The notes under the pieces were generated by a model. The model did no database searches and had not been told where the DNA came from. It saw nothing but the letters and a program-made list of their open reading frames with translations. From an uncultured Oscillospiraceae bacterium (lineage in GTDB: Bacteria > Bacillota > Clostridia > Oscillospirales > Oscillospiraceae), in assembly GCA_934661715.1 (NCBI GenBank), contig CAKUJL010000018.1, positions 1 to 13,654 of the forward strand: a stretch of 13,654 nt of DNA, read 5' to 3'. How positions within the stretch are numbered: the first letter of the stretch is position 1; the number at the start of each line of letters is the position of its first letter. The position numbers and the translations under genes were made by a program. Of the stretch, positions 1 through 9,151 are shown in pieces.

Positions 1-751
1 CGTCACCCCATAGCTCGTCGCCGTATGTGCGCAGGGCAAGGCCCACACTGGGGCCAAGGGCGGTGCCGAAAGCGCCGCCCACGCCGAAAATGCCGATGCC
101 GGAGCCGAGGTTTACATAAGCAAGGTGCAGCCCCGCCTCCTTTTCAAACCGCGCGGCAAGGGCCAGAAGCTTTTTGTGGTACCGCGCGAGAACCGGCGCG
201 TTTAATTCCTGGCTTCTCAGGTGGACGTGAAGGCCCGTGACGGCGACAAAGCGGCTTTCATATTTCTGAAAGAACTCGACGGCCTGGTCTTCATCGACGC
301 CGAATTTGGACGGGCCGCCCGTTTCACCCGTAAAGGAGAAGTTCGGGTTGATGCGAAGACCAATCTGGGCGGGAAGATTTTTCTCCGCGGCTACAGATTC
401 GATGCGCAGAATTTCGTCAAGACTGTCGGCGATGATATGGGCGCAGCCGATGGTTTTTTCGATGTCGCGCAGGGATTTTCCGGGCGCGGAATAGTAAATT
501 TCGTCCTTTGTCAGCCCTGCCTCCAGCGCAAGGGCGACCTCTCCGGCGCTGGCCGCGTCAGCGCCGATGCCTTTGGAGAAGACGGTTTTGAGAATTCGCT
601 TGTCGGGATTCGTTTTCATGGAGTAGAGCAAGGAAGCCTCCGGGAAGGCGGCCTTCAGGCGCTCACACTGCGAGACAATGCCCGCCTCGTCGTAGAGATA
701 AAAGCTGTCATACGTTTTTGCCGCTTCCGCGATAGCCTGTGCATGGTTCAT
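1..751 (-). CDS. PLP-dependent decarboxylase, diaminopimelate/ornithine type (partial, C-terminal part outside window)
   Basis: The first 250 residues of a fold-type III PLP enzyme are visible; the rest runs off the window edge. The start ATG at 749-751 follows an AGGAGG site 7 bases upstream. Residues 42-49 (LYSMKTNP) match the family block holding the PLP Schiff-base lysine, here K46. Next come GADAASAGE (63-71), SAPGKS (88-93), LRINPNF (132-138) with KFGVD (149-153), GLHVHLRSQ (173-181) and the phosphate-binding glycine loop NLGSGIGI (214-221). These blocks follow the order seen in diaminopimelate decarboxylase (LysA), which makes lysine from meso-diaminopimelate. The usual HxHIGSQ block reads HVHLRSQ here, and the substrate-deciding C-terminal half is missing. 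A specialised relative (for example a BtrK-like decarboxylase) is therefore possible, and I give no symbol. It forms its own transcription unit after the rnc terminator. Confidence 0.85.
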   Translation of the reverse strand, partial: MNHAQAIAEAAKTYDSFYLYDEAGIVSQCERLKAAFPEASLLYSMKTNPDKRILKTVFSKGIGADAASAGEVALALEAGLTKDEIYYSAPGKSLRDIEKTIGCAHIIADSLDEILRIESVAAEKNLPAQIGLRINPNFSFTGETGGPSKFGVDEDQAVEFFQKYESRFVAVTGLHVHLRSQELNAPVLARYHKKLLALAARFEKEAGLHLAYVNLGSGIGIFGVGGAFGTALGPSVGLALRTYGDELWGD

Positions 752-771
752 GGTCGTGCCTCCTGTTTGAT

Positions 772-797
772 GGAAGCTCGATCAAATCAGAGCTTCC
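772..797 (-). promoter_or_regulatory. Inverted repeat in the leader of the decarboxylase gene
   Basis: GGAAGCTC (772-779) and GAGCTTCC (790-797) are perfect 8-bp arms around a 10-base loop. The repeat ends about 12 bases upstream of the AGGAGG site of the decarboxylase. No T-run follows on either strand, so it is not a typical terminator. It may be a leader-RNA hairpin or a protein-binding palindrome; its function is unknown. Confidence 0.5.
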
Positions 798-829
798 CTA
801 TTCTCTGTGTCTTTCGACGCTTTCAGCAT

Positions 830-859
830 AGCATAACCAAACAAATAAATCCACCCCAA
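830..859 (-). promoter_or_regulatory. Possible weak promoter for the decarboxylase gene
   Basis: On the minus strand, TTGGGG (854-859) lies 18 bases before TATGCT (830-835). A second overlapping TATGCT sits at 825-830. The -10 is acceptable, but the -35 is poor. A promoter is expected here because the preceding operon ends in a terminator at 918-949. The exact site is uncertain. Confidence 0.35.
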
Positions 860-917
860 AATTGAAAATCTGCCCAAAGAAGTCTTCTGCCTGAGGACCG
901 CTTTTGGAATATTGCAC

Positions 918-949
918 AAAAATACCCCTCCGGTTTTGGCCGAAGGGGT
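918..949 (-). terminator. Intrinsic terminator after rnc
   Basis: On the minus strand, six bases after the rnc stop codon, a 10-bp stem (ACCCCTTCGG with CCGGAGGGGT) encloses a 6-base loop and is followed by ATTTTTG. The single mismatch on the plus strand becomes a G-U wobble in minus-strand RNA. That fits a hairpin acting in the minus direction. It marks the end of the ktrB-rnc operon. Confidence 0.88.
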
Positions 950-954
950 TTTCG

Positions 955-1641
955 TTATAGTTCGTTCGGGAAGAGCGATTCGATCGCGGCTTCGGCGGCG
1001 GCCTGCTCGGCGCGTTTTTTGCTGCTGCCGGAGCCCTGACCGACGGGGCTGCCGTTGAGCTGGACCTCGACGGTGAAGTGCTTGTCGTGGTCGGGTCCGG
1101 ATTCGCCGACGAGCGCATAGTGGAGCGTCTGGTCCTTCTTGCGCTGGACAAGCTCCTGAAGCGCGGTCTTGTAGTCGTAATTTCTGGGCTTTCCGACCGG
1201 GATATCGCTTAAGATCAGCCGGTCAATGATGCCCTTCGCGGCCTCGAAGCCGCCGTCCATGTAGCTGGCCGCAATGACCGACTCCATCGCGTCAGAGACG
1301 ATCGAGTCGCGCTTTCTGCCGCCGCCGTGGTCCTCGCCGTGGCCGAGAAGCAGGAAATCGCCGAGGCGGATCGTCCCCGCGGCCTTCGCGAGGTTCGTCT
1401 CGCAGACGAGGTCCGCGCGGATTCTTGTGAGCTCGCCTTCCGGCTTTTCGGGGAAGCGGCGGTAGAGATAGTCCGCCACGACGAAGCCCAAAATAGAGTC
1501 TCCCAAAAATTCCAGCCGCTCGTTGTCGGGAAGGCCCCTCTCGCGGTTTTCGTTGGCATAGGAACTGTGGGTCAGCGCGTTTTCCAGAAGCTTGCGGTTC
1601 TGGAACGTGTACCCAAGTCCTTCTTCTAAGCTTTTATACAT
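955..1641 (-). CDS. rnc: Ribonuclease III
   Basis: This 228-residue double-strand-specific endoribonuclease processes rRNA precursors and cleaves structured mRNA as a dimer. The RNase III signature NERLEFLGDS spans residues 40-49, with metal-binding E41, E44 and D48. The second acidic pair is in SDAMES (D117, E120). A double-stranded RNA-binding domain fills roughly 155-225, ending in the usual GSGSSKKRAEQAAAEAA pattern. The length is normal for the family. The ATG lies one base after the plsX stop codon, and its ribosome binding site (AAGGAG) is inside the last plsX codons, so translation is probably coupled to plsX. It is the last gene of the operon, with a terminator directly after it. The smc gene that often follows rnc in Firmicutes is not here. 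Confidence 0.97.
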   Translation of the reverse strand: MYKSLEEGLGYTFQNRKLLENALTHSSYANENRERGLPDNERLEFLGDSILGFVVADYLYRRFPEKPEGELTRIRADLVCETNLAKAAGTIRLGDFLLLGHGEDHGGGRKRDSIVSDAMESVIAASYMDGGFEAAKGIIDRLILSDIPVGKPRNYDYKTALQELVQRKKDQTLHYALVGESGPDHDKHFTVEVQLNGSPVGQGSGSSKKRAEQAAAEAAIESLFPNEL

Positions 1642-1642
1642 A

Positions 1643-2668
1643 TTACAGCTCCTTCGGAACGATCATCTGTTCCACATTTGCGGTAATGTCCGCCGTAAAG
1701 CCGCTTTCTACGGCCTGCGCCGCCTGCCGGATGGCGCTGCGGATGGCGACGGCGTCGGATGAGCCGTGCGCTTTGACGACGGGGCGGGTCAAACCGATGA
1801 GCACCGTGCCGCCCGTCTGCCGGTAGTCGAGCTTGCTCTTAAACTGCTTGATGCCCGACATGCACAGCGCGGCGGCAAGCTTGGTAAACACGTTCTTCTT
1901 GAACATGTCCTTCAGCATGCCGGACATGAAAAGCGCCGTTCCTTCGATGCCCTTGAGCAGGATATTGCCCGAAAAGCCGTCGGAGACGACCACGTCCGCC
2001 TCTCCCAGCGGCACACCGCGCGCTTCGACGTTTCCGATGAAGTTGAGCTTGCCGCTCTCGCCTGCCTTCTGAAGAAGCGCATAGGCGTCTTTTTGCAGCT
2101 GCGTGCCCTTCGAATCTTCGGCGCCGATGTTGAGAAGCGCCACGCGGGGATTTTCCAGGCCCAGCATCCGCTTGGCGTAGTACGAGCCCATGAAGGCAAA
2201 CTGGAGCAGGAACTCCGGCGTACACTCTGCCGTCGCGCCGCAGTCGATCAAAACCGCGCCGCCCGTTTTTGTCGGGATGACGGGGCCCATCGCAGCCCGG
2301 CGGATGCCCTTGACGCGCTTGACGATCAAAGTCGCCGCGGTAAGCAGCGCACCGGTCGAGCCCGCGGAGACGAACGCGTCTCCCACGCCGTCTTTGAGCA
2401 TAGTTAAGCCCACAAGCATCGAGGAATTTTTCCGGGTCTTGAGCACCTGCGCCGGATCGTCGTGCATGTCGACCACATCGTCGGCGTTCGCGATCTCGAC
2501 CCCGGCCGGAAGCGTTTCGATGCCGTGGTTTTTCAGGCACTGCAAGATCGCCTCGCCGCGGCCGACGAGAATCACGTCGAGCTTTTCCTCCTTCGCCGCC
2601 TCGATCGCGCCGAGCGCGATGGCATCGGGGGCGTTGTCGCCGCCCATGACGTCTACAATGATACGCAT
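1643..2668 (-). CDS. plsX: Phosphate acyltransferase PlsX
   Basis: This 341-residue soluble enzyme converts acyl-ACP and phosphate to acyl-phosphate, the acyl donor PlsY uses for the first acylation of glycerol-3-phosphate in phospholipid synthesis. The N-terminal MRIIVDVMGGDNAP (1-14) is the family hallmark. SAGSTGALL (101-109), IDCGATAE (141-148) and VVSDGFSGN (227-235) are further conserved blocks. The frame is open up to 2743, but the start at 2666-2668 is chosen because AAAGGAGG lies 7 bases upstream and the protein then begins exactly at the conserved N-terminus. It is 19 bases after trmFO and one base before rnc. In many Firmicutes fatty-acid genes and acpP sit between plsX and rnc; here they are absent. 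Confidence 0.96.
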   Translation of the reverse strand: MRIIVDVMGGDNAPDAIALGAIEAAKEEKLDVILVGRGEAILQCLKNHGIETLPAGVEIANADDVVDMHDDPAQVLKTRKNSSMLVGLTMLKDGVGDAFVSAGSTGALLTAATLIVKRVKGIRRAAMGPVIPTKTGGAVLIDCGATAECTPEFLLQFAFMGSYYAKRMLGLENPRVALLNIGAEDSKGTQLQKDAYALLQKAGESGKLNFIGNVEARGVPLGEADVVVSDGFSGNILLKGIEGTALFMSGMLKDMFKKNVFTKLAAALCMSGIKQFKSKLDYRQTGGTVLIGLTRPVVKAHGSSDAVAIRSAIRQAAQAVESGFTADITANVEQMIVPKEL

Positions 2669-2687
2669 CCGGGTTCCTCCTTTTGAC

Positions 2688-3991
<1,304 letters not shown>

Positions 3992-3995
<4 letters not shown>

Positions 3996-6391
3996 GTTGC
4001 GTCTTCCTTTTTCTTGCGGCGCGAAGCGGGCTTTTTATCGGGAGCCTCCGCTTCGGCGGCTTTTTTGGTGGTTTTGGTCGATGCCTTTTTTGCAGTCGTC
4101 TTTTTCGCGGCTGCCGGTTTCTTTGCCGTAGTTTTCGCCGCTGTCTTCTTTTCGGAGGCCTTTTTCGCGGAAGCCTTTTTGGCGGGCTTCTTTTCCTCCG
4201 GCGCTGTATCGATCGCGGCGGGGATGGGCGGAAGACCGGCTTCCTCGGGCGCTGCCTCTGCATTTTCCGTGGCGGCGGGCTTTCTGCGGTAGCCGCGCTT
4301 GTCCTCGGGCAGGAAGTTCGGGCACTCGGGGTTGATGCAGAAGGGCTTCATCGCGCCCTTTCCCGCGCGTTTGAACATCGTCTGGCCGCACTGCGGGCAA
4401 TCATGCTCGGTCGGCACGTCCCACGTCATAAAACCGCACGCCGCGCCCTTTTCGCACGCGTAGTACGCGTAGCCGCGCTTGCTCTTGCGCTTGAGCATGG
4501 TGCTGCCGCAGCGCGGGCAGCGGCCCGGCATCCGCTCGACGATGGGCTTTGTGAACTTGCACTCGGGATAGCCCGGACAGGCAAGGAACTTTCCAAAACG
4601 GCCGGATTTCACGACAAGATTTCTGCCGCAAAGGTCGCATTTTTCCTCGGTGACCTCGTCGGGGACCTTCAGGCGGATGTCCTTGAGCGCTTCCTCTGCG
4701 TCCTCCATCTCTTGATGGAAGCCCTTGTAGAACTCCTCTAAGACGCGCTTCCAGTAAATTTTGCCCTCTTCGACCTCGTCGAGCTCTGCTTCCATGCCGG
4801 CGGTAAATTCGACGTTGATGATGTTCTGGAAATGCTCCATCATGAGCCCGTTCACGACCTCACCCAGAGGCGTCGGAGAAAGGCGCTTGTCGATCTTCTG
4901 GACGTACTCTCTGTCCTGAATGGTCGAAACGATGGTCGCGTAGGTCGAAGGTCTTCCCACGCCCTTTTCCTCCATCGCGCGAACGAGAGTCGCCTCGGTG
5001 TACCGCGCGGGCGGCTGGGTAAAATGCTGCTGCGGGTCGGTCGAGACGAGCTTTAAGCTTTCGCCCTCTGACAGATCGGGAAGCGGAGAGCCGACGGCCT
5101 CCTGCTCATCGTCCTTCCCCTCTTCGTAGATCGCCGTAAAGCCGGGGAACGCGACCGACTGGTGCGTGGCTCTGAAAACCTGATTTTCACACGCCGCTTC
5201 GATGGCTGTCACGTCATAGACGGCGTTTTCCATCTGCGAGGCGATAAAGCGCGTCCAGATGAGCTTATAGAGCCGGAACTGATCCTTCGTCAGATCGCGC
5301 TCGACCAGCTCCGGATAGAGCGCGACGTTACTGGGGCGGATGGCCTCGTGGCCGTCCTGCGCGTTGGCCTTGGGCTTATAGCGCCGAGGCTGGCCGGGAT
5401 AGTATTTTTCGCCGTAGCGGCTGCGGATGACGTCTCCTGCGGCGGCGAGAGCCTCTTCGGAGATACGAAGCGAGTCCGTTCTCATATAGGTGATGAGGCC
5501 CACGGAGCCCTCTTCGCTTAATTCCACGCCTTCATAGAGCTGCTGGGCGAGCATCATCGTGCGCTTCGGCGTCAGGTTGAGCTTTCGCGACGCCTCCTGC
5601 TGTAAGCTCGAGGTGATGAAGGGCGGGGCGGGGTTTTTCCGGCGCTGCGATTTTTTGACGCTCTGCACGGAAAACGGCTTTCCCGCGACCTGCGCGAGAA
5701 TTTTGTCCACCGTCTCGCGGCTTTCAAGGTCCTTTTTCTTCGGATCTCCGTAATACCGCGCGGTGAAGCCGCCGGGCTTTCCTTCCCGGTCTAATTTCGC
5801 GTCGATCGTCCAGTATTCCTGCGGCGTAAAAGCGCGAATTTCGTTCTCGCGGTCGACGACCATGCGCGTCGCAACGGACTGCACGCGTCCGGCGGATAAA
5901 CCGCGCCGGATCTTTTTCCAAAGCAAGGGGCTGAGCTGATAGCCGACGATGCGGTCAAGAACGCGCCTTGCCTGCTGCGCGTCGACTAAATTCTGATCGA
6001 TGGCTCTGGGCGCGGCGATGGCGTTTCGCACGACGTCCTTTGTGATCTCGTTAAAGGTCACGCGGTAGGTTTTGTCGTCCGGAATGCCGAGCAGATACTT
6101 TAAGTGCCACGAAATGGCCTCTCCTTCGCGGTCCGGGTCCGTTGCGAGAAAGACGTTTTCGCTCTTTTTCGCGGCGGACTGAAGCTCCTTGATGATATCC
6201 TCTTTTCCCTTGATGGGGTAATATTCCGGTTCAAAGTCGTTTTCGATGTCCACGCTCATGGTGCTCTTGCGCAGATCGCGCAGATGGCCCATGCTGGCCT
6301 TGACCTGATAGTCGGGGCCGAGATATTTTCCGATCGTCTTGGCCTTCGACGGCGACTCGACGATCACGAGGTTGGTTTTTGCGTTCGGCAT
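3992..6391 (-). CDS. topA: DNA topoisomerase I with three zinc fingers and a lysine-rich tail
   Basis: This 799-residue type IA topoisomerase relaxes negative supercoils by transient single-strand cleavage. The TOPRIM domain begins at [14 protein letters not shown] (8-21), with E12 and the metal-binding pair in ATDPDREGE (83-91; D85, D87). LITYMRTDS (299-307) holds the catalytic tyrosine Y302. Three four-cysteine zinc fingers follow at C585/C588/C605/C611, C625/C628/C646/C652 and C665/C668/C685/C690. The end (about 733-795) is a low-complexity Lys/Ala/Thr tail, likely binding DNA non-specifically. The frame extends four codons upstream to a TTG, but that codon overlaps the ribosome binding site itself. 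The ATG at 6389-6391, five bases after GGAGG, is the better start. It is 14 bases after dprA and overlaps trmFO. Confidence 0.97.
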
Positions 6392-6405
6392 GTGTGCCTC
6401 CAATA

Positions 6406-7656
6406 TTACTCTTTTTCCGCAAGCTCGAAGCGCTTGCCGGGCAGGGCCTTCACGTAGCCCTTGATTTGCAGCAGCGTCAATGCGGCTGTGATACGCGCGG
6501 CGGGAAGGGACGTGGCCGCGATGATCTGATCGATGTGCTGTTCGCCCTTCGTAAGCGCCAGGATCGCCGCTTTTTCGTCGGGCGAAAGCGCGTCCAAAAA
6601 TTCCTGTACGTCAATATAAGCCTTCGTGTTCGGCTTGTCAATGGCTTTTGTGTCGGAAGAAGGCCGAGCTAGCGCATTATTTGCGGGTTTTCTGGTTCTG
6701 GGAGGAAGGGGCGCACCGGGCTTCACAGCCGATCTCTGCTGCGCTGGGGTCAGCTGCATGGGCCGTCCCGACGGCTGGCGGGAGACAAGCTCCGGGAACA
6801 GATGCACATATTCCTTCATCACGTCCCAGCCGTCTTCGACGACGATCGCGCCTTCGCGCAGAAGCTGGATATTGCCCTCGCACGTCGCCGTGCCGACGTT
6901 TCCGGGGATGGTGAACACGTCTCTTCCCTGCTCAAGCGCCCTGTTTGCCGTGATGAGCGCACCCGAGCGCTTCGGGGCCTCAACGACCACGACGCCGAGC
7001 GACAAGGCGCTGATGATGCGGTTTCTGACCGGGAAATGCGAACCCGTTGCGGGCGTCTGGGGCGGGTATTCGCTGATCAGACAGCCGTGGAACGCGACGT
7101 CTTCAAAAAGCGTTTTGTTTCCCGCCGGATACACAACGTCCACGCCGCAGCCGAGCACGGTGATGACGGGCCGGTTCGCGCTCAGAGCGCCGACGAGGCA
7201 CATGGTGTCGATGCCGTCCGCGCCGCCGGAGACGACGATGCCGCCGCACTTCGCGATCTGATAGCCGAGGCGCTTGGCCTGCATGAGACCATAGGCCGAG
7301 GCCTTTCTCGTGCCGACCATCGCGATGACGGGCGAGGTGTCCACCGCGGGAAAGACACCCTTATAGTATAAAACGATGGGCGGGTCAGCGATCGCGCGGA
7401 GGCGGCCCGGATAGCTCGCGTCCTGAATGGTCATGATGTGAATGCTTTTCTGATAGCACTGCTGCAAAATGATCTCCGCGCCCATGAGGTCCTTGTTGAG
7501 TAAACTCGGCGGCACCTGATCGTCGGGAGAAGTCTTCAGCGCGTCCTCATCGGCCTGATAGACGGCCTCCGCCGAGCCGAAGCGCGACAATAACGCCAAT
7601 GATTGCACATTGTTCACGCCCTCGCGCGTGCTGAGCCAGATCCAGTACTTGAGCAT
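6406..7656 (-). CDS. dprA: DNA-processing protein DprA (Smf)
   Basis: This 416-residue protein binds incoming single-stranded DNA and loads RecA in natural transformation; it is also common in species not known to be competent. The DprA Rossmann domain covers about 75-285: YPGRLRAIADPP (82-93), VGTRKAS (114-120), SGGADGID (143-150), VLGCGVDVVYP (167-177), FPVRNRIIS (208-216) and GREV-like GRDVFTIPG (244-252). A proline-rich linker (about 290-350) leads to a C-terminal winged helix (about 355-412). Residue 147 in the SGGxxGID block is Asp, where many relatives have Arg or another residue. The frame is open to 7689, but the ATG at 7654-7656 follows AGGAGG by 8 bases and begins at the conserved N-terminus. 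The 73-base gap before it holds a large inverted repeat. Confidence 0.95.
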   Translation of the reverse strand: MLKYWIWLSTREGVNNVQSLALLSRFGSAEAVYQADEDALKTSPDDQVPPSLLNKDLMGAEIILQQCYQKSIHIMTIQDASYPGRLRAIADPPIVLYYKGVFPAVDTSPVIAMVGTRKASAYGLMQAKRLGYQIAKCGGIVVSGGADGIDTMCLVGALSANRPVITVLGCGVDVVYPAGNKTLFEDVAFHGCLISEYPPQTPATGSHFPVRNRIISALSLGVVVVEAPKRSGALITANRALEQGRDVFTIPGNVGTATCEGNIQLLREGAIVVEDGWDVMKEYVHLFPELVSRQPSGRPMQLTPAQQRSAVKPGAPLPPRTRKPANNALARPSSDTKAIDKPNTKAYIDVQEFLDALSPDEKAAILALTKGEQHIDQIIAATSLPAARITAALTLLQIKGYVKALPGKRFELAEKE

Positions 7657-7681
7657 CGGTCCATCCTCCTTTTTTTGTTGC

Positions 7682-7727
7682 GGCAGCAACGCACGTTCCG
7701 CTTCTTGCCGAATTGTGCGATGCTGCC
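7682..7727 (+). terminator. Large inverted repeat between the methyltransferase gene and dprA, possible antisense terminator
   Basis: GGCAGCAACGCAC (7682-7694) and GTGCGATGCTGCC (7715-7727) pair over 13 positions with one A-A mismatch around a 20-base loop. A T-rich run (TTTTATTTTG) follows on the plus strand only; on the minus strand the hairpin is followed by GCAACAAAAAAAGG. It therefore looks like a terminator of antisense transcription into the methyltransferase gene. It may equally be a hairpin or RNase III site in the operon mRNA. Confidence 0.5.
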
Positions 7728-7729
7728 TT

Positions 7730-8482
7730 TTATTTTGTCAATTGCCACATGACGATGGCGGCGGCGATCGCCGCATTGAGAGATTCGCAGTGCGGCTGCA
7801 TGGGAATGATGACGCTTTGGTTTGCTTTTTGCAGAAGGCTTTGGCGCACACCCTGCCCTTCACTGCCGATGACGCAGACGGCGCGGGAAAGATCGGCAGT
7901 CCGGATGTCGGACGCGCGGTCGTTCATCGCCGTGACGGTTAACAGAAGCTTCTTTTCCTCGCACTGCGCCAGCGCTTCGCTTTCCGAAATGCGCGGCACG
8001 TCCATGCGGAACACCGCGCCCATGGACGCGCGGACGGTCTTGAAGCTGTAGGGGTCGGCGCAGCCGTCTAAAAGTGCGACTGGAATACCGAGCGCGTCCG
8101 CCGTCCGCAGGATCGTGCCGAGGTTGCCGGGGTCCTGAATGCCGTCGAGCAGCAGCGTTCCGGCTTTTAAGACCGCGGGCTTCTCCTCCGGCAGACGGCA
8201 CGTGAAGATCGCGCCCTGCGGCGTGTCGACGGTGGAAATGCTCTTGAGAACATCCTCCGGCACACGCACAACGCGCACGTGGTCCGGAAGTTTACATAAT
8301 TCTAAGTTTTCGCGGCAGACGACGGTGCTGAGCCCCGGCCAGTATTTCGCGGCTTCCTCTAAAAGCTTCGTCCCCTCGGCGACAAATTCGCCCGTTTCCT
8401 GCCGGTAGCTGCGGGAAGCCTGCAGCTTTTTAATGTGCCGCAGCAGCGGGTTCTGCCGGCTGGTGATGCGCTCTTCTCTCAT
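7730..8482 (-). CDS. SpoU/TrmH-family RNA 2'-O-ribose methyltransferase
   Basis: This 250-residue SPOUT methyltransferase uses S-adenosylmethionine to methylate a ribose 2'-OH, most likely in 23S rRNA. The N-terminal part (about 1-95), starting ITSRQNPLLRHIKKL, is the RNA-binding domain typical of RlmB/YsgA-like proteins. The catalytic trefoil-knot domain has all three motifs: LDGIQDPGNLGTILRTAD (112-129; N120, R126), VIGSEGQGV (204-212; E208) and IPMQPHCESLNAAIAAA (226-242; N236). The exact target nucleotide cannot be read from sequence, so no symbol is given. Its ATG overlaps the ktrA stop codon by four bases (ATGA). The ribosome binding site is weak (GAAGA), which suggests translational coupling to ktrA. 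Confidence 0.93.
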   Translation of the reverse strand: MREERITSRQNPLLRHIKKLQASRSYRQETGEFVAEGTKLLEEAAKYWPGLSTVVCRENLELCKLPDHVRVVRVPEDVLKSISTVDTPQGAIFTCRLPEEKPAVLKAGTLLLDGIQDPGNLGTILRTADALGIPVALLDGCADPYSFKTVRASMGAVFRMDVPRISESEALAQCEEKKLLLTVTAMNDRASDIRTADLSRAVCVIGSEGQGVRQSLLQKANQSVIIPMQPHCESLNAAIAAAIVMWQLTK

Positions 8483-9126
8483 GTTCGGATCTTCGAGAGC
8501 TTGTCGTTCGTGCCGAGCACGACGAGCACGTTGTTTTCCTTCAGCGCGAAATCCGCGCCGGGCGCGACGTCAATGTTCCCGTCTTCGCGGATGGCGATGA
8601 TGTTGACGCCGTATTTTGCGCGGATGTTGAGCTCGCGCAGCGTCTTTCCGCACCATTCCGTGGGCGTCGGAATTTCGGCGATGCCGCAGTCCTTCGAGAG
8701 CTCGATAAAATCGAGAATGCTCGACGACGTGATCGCCTGCGCCAGCTTGATGCCGGTCTCGCGCTCGGGGATGACGACGCGGTCGGCTCCCACCTTCTCA
8801 AGCGCCTTTTTGCGCAGCTCGTCGGTTGCCTTGCAGATGACCTGCGGCACGCCGAGTTCTTTTAAGTTCAGCGTTGCGATGATGCACGTGGCAAGATCTT
8901 TGCCGATAGCGACCACGGCGCAGTCGCAGCTTCGGGCGCCAAGCGAACGCAGGACCTCTTCATCCCGCGCGTCGGCGACCACCGCGCACGTGACCTTGGA
9001 CTCCATGTGCTGGACAATTTCGGGGTTTGTGTCGATGGCAAGCACGTCGTTTCCGAGCGCATACAGCCGCTCTGCGACGCTCGAGCCGAAGCGGCCCATG
9101 CCGATGACTACATACGATTTTTTCAT
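8479..9126 (-). CDS. ktrA: Potassium uptake regulatory subunit KtrA (RCK protein)
   Basis: This 215-residue cytoplasmic gating subunit forms an octameric ring under the KtrB channel and opens it in response to nucleotide. The RCK_N Rossmann domain (about 3-125) starts YVVIGMGRFG (5-14), the NAD/ATP-binding glycine motif, with acidic D32 at the end of strand two. The RCK_C domain (about 135-215) includes CGKTLRELNIRAKYGVNIIAIR (159-180 region); in KtrA this is the site for the second messenger c-di-AMP. The single-RCK length separates it from the double-length enterobacterial TrkA. It follows ktrB by 25 bases, with GGGAGAG upstream of the ATG, and its stop overlaps the methyltransferase start. 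Confidence 0.93.
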   Translation of the reverse strand: MKKSYVVIGMGRFGSSVAERLYALGNDVLAIDTNPEIVQHMESKVTCAVVADARDEEVLRSLGARSCDCAVVAIGKDLATCIIATLNLKELGVPQVICKATDELRKKALEKVGADRVVIPERETGIKLAQAITSSSILDFIELSKDCGIAEIPTPTEWCGKTLRELNIRAKYGVNIIAIREDGNIDVAPGADFALKENNVLVVLGTNDKLSKIRT

Positions 9127-9151
9127 AAGTAAACTCTCCCGTTTCGGCGTA

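Noticed and set aside
221..865. 214-codon plus-strand frame opposite the decarboxylase
   Set aside because: It is a shadow of the partial decarboxylase, whose PLP-lysine and glycine-loop motifs are read on the minus strand.
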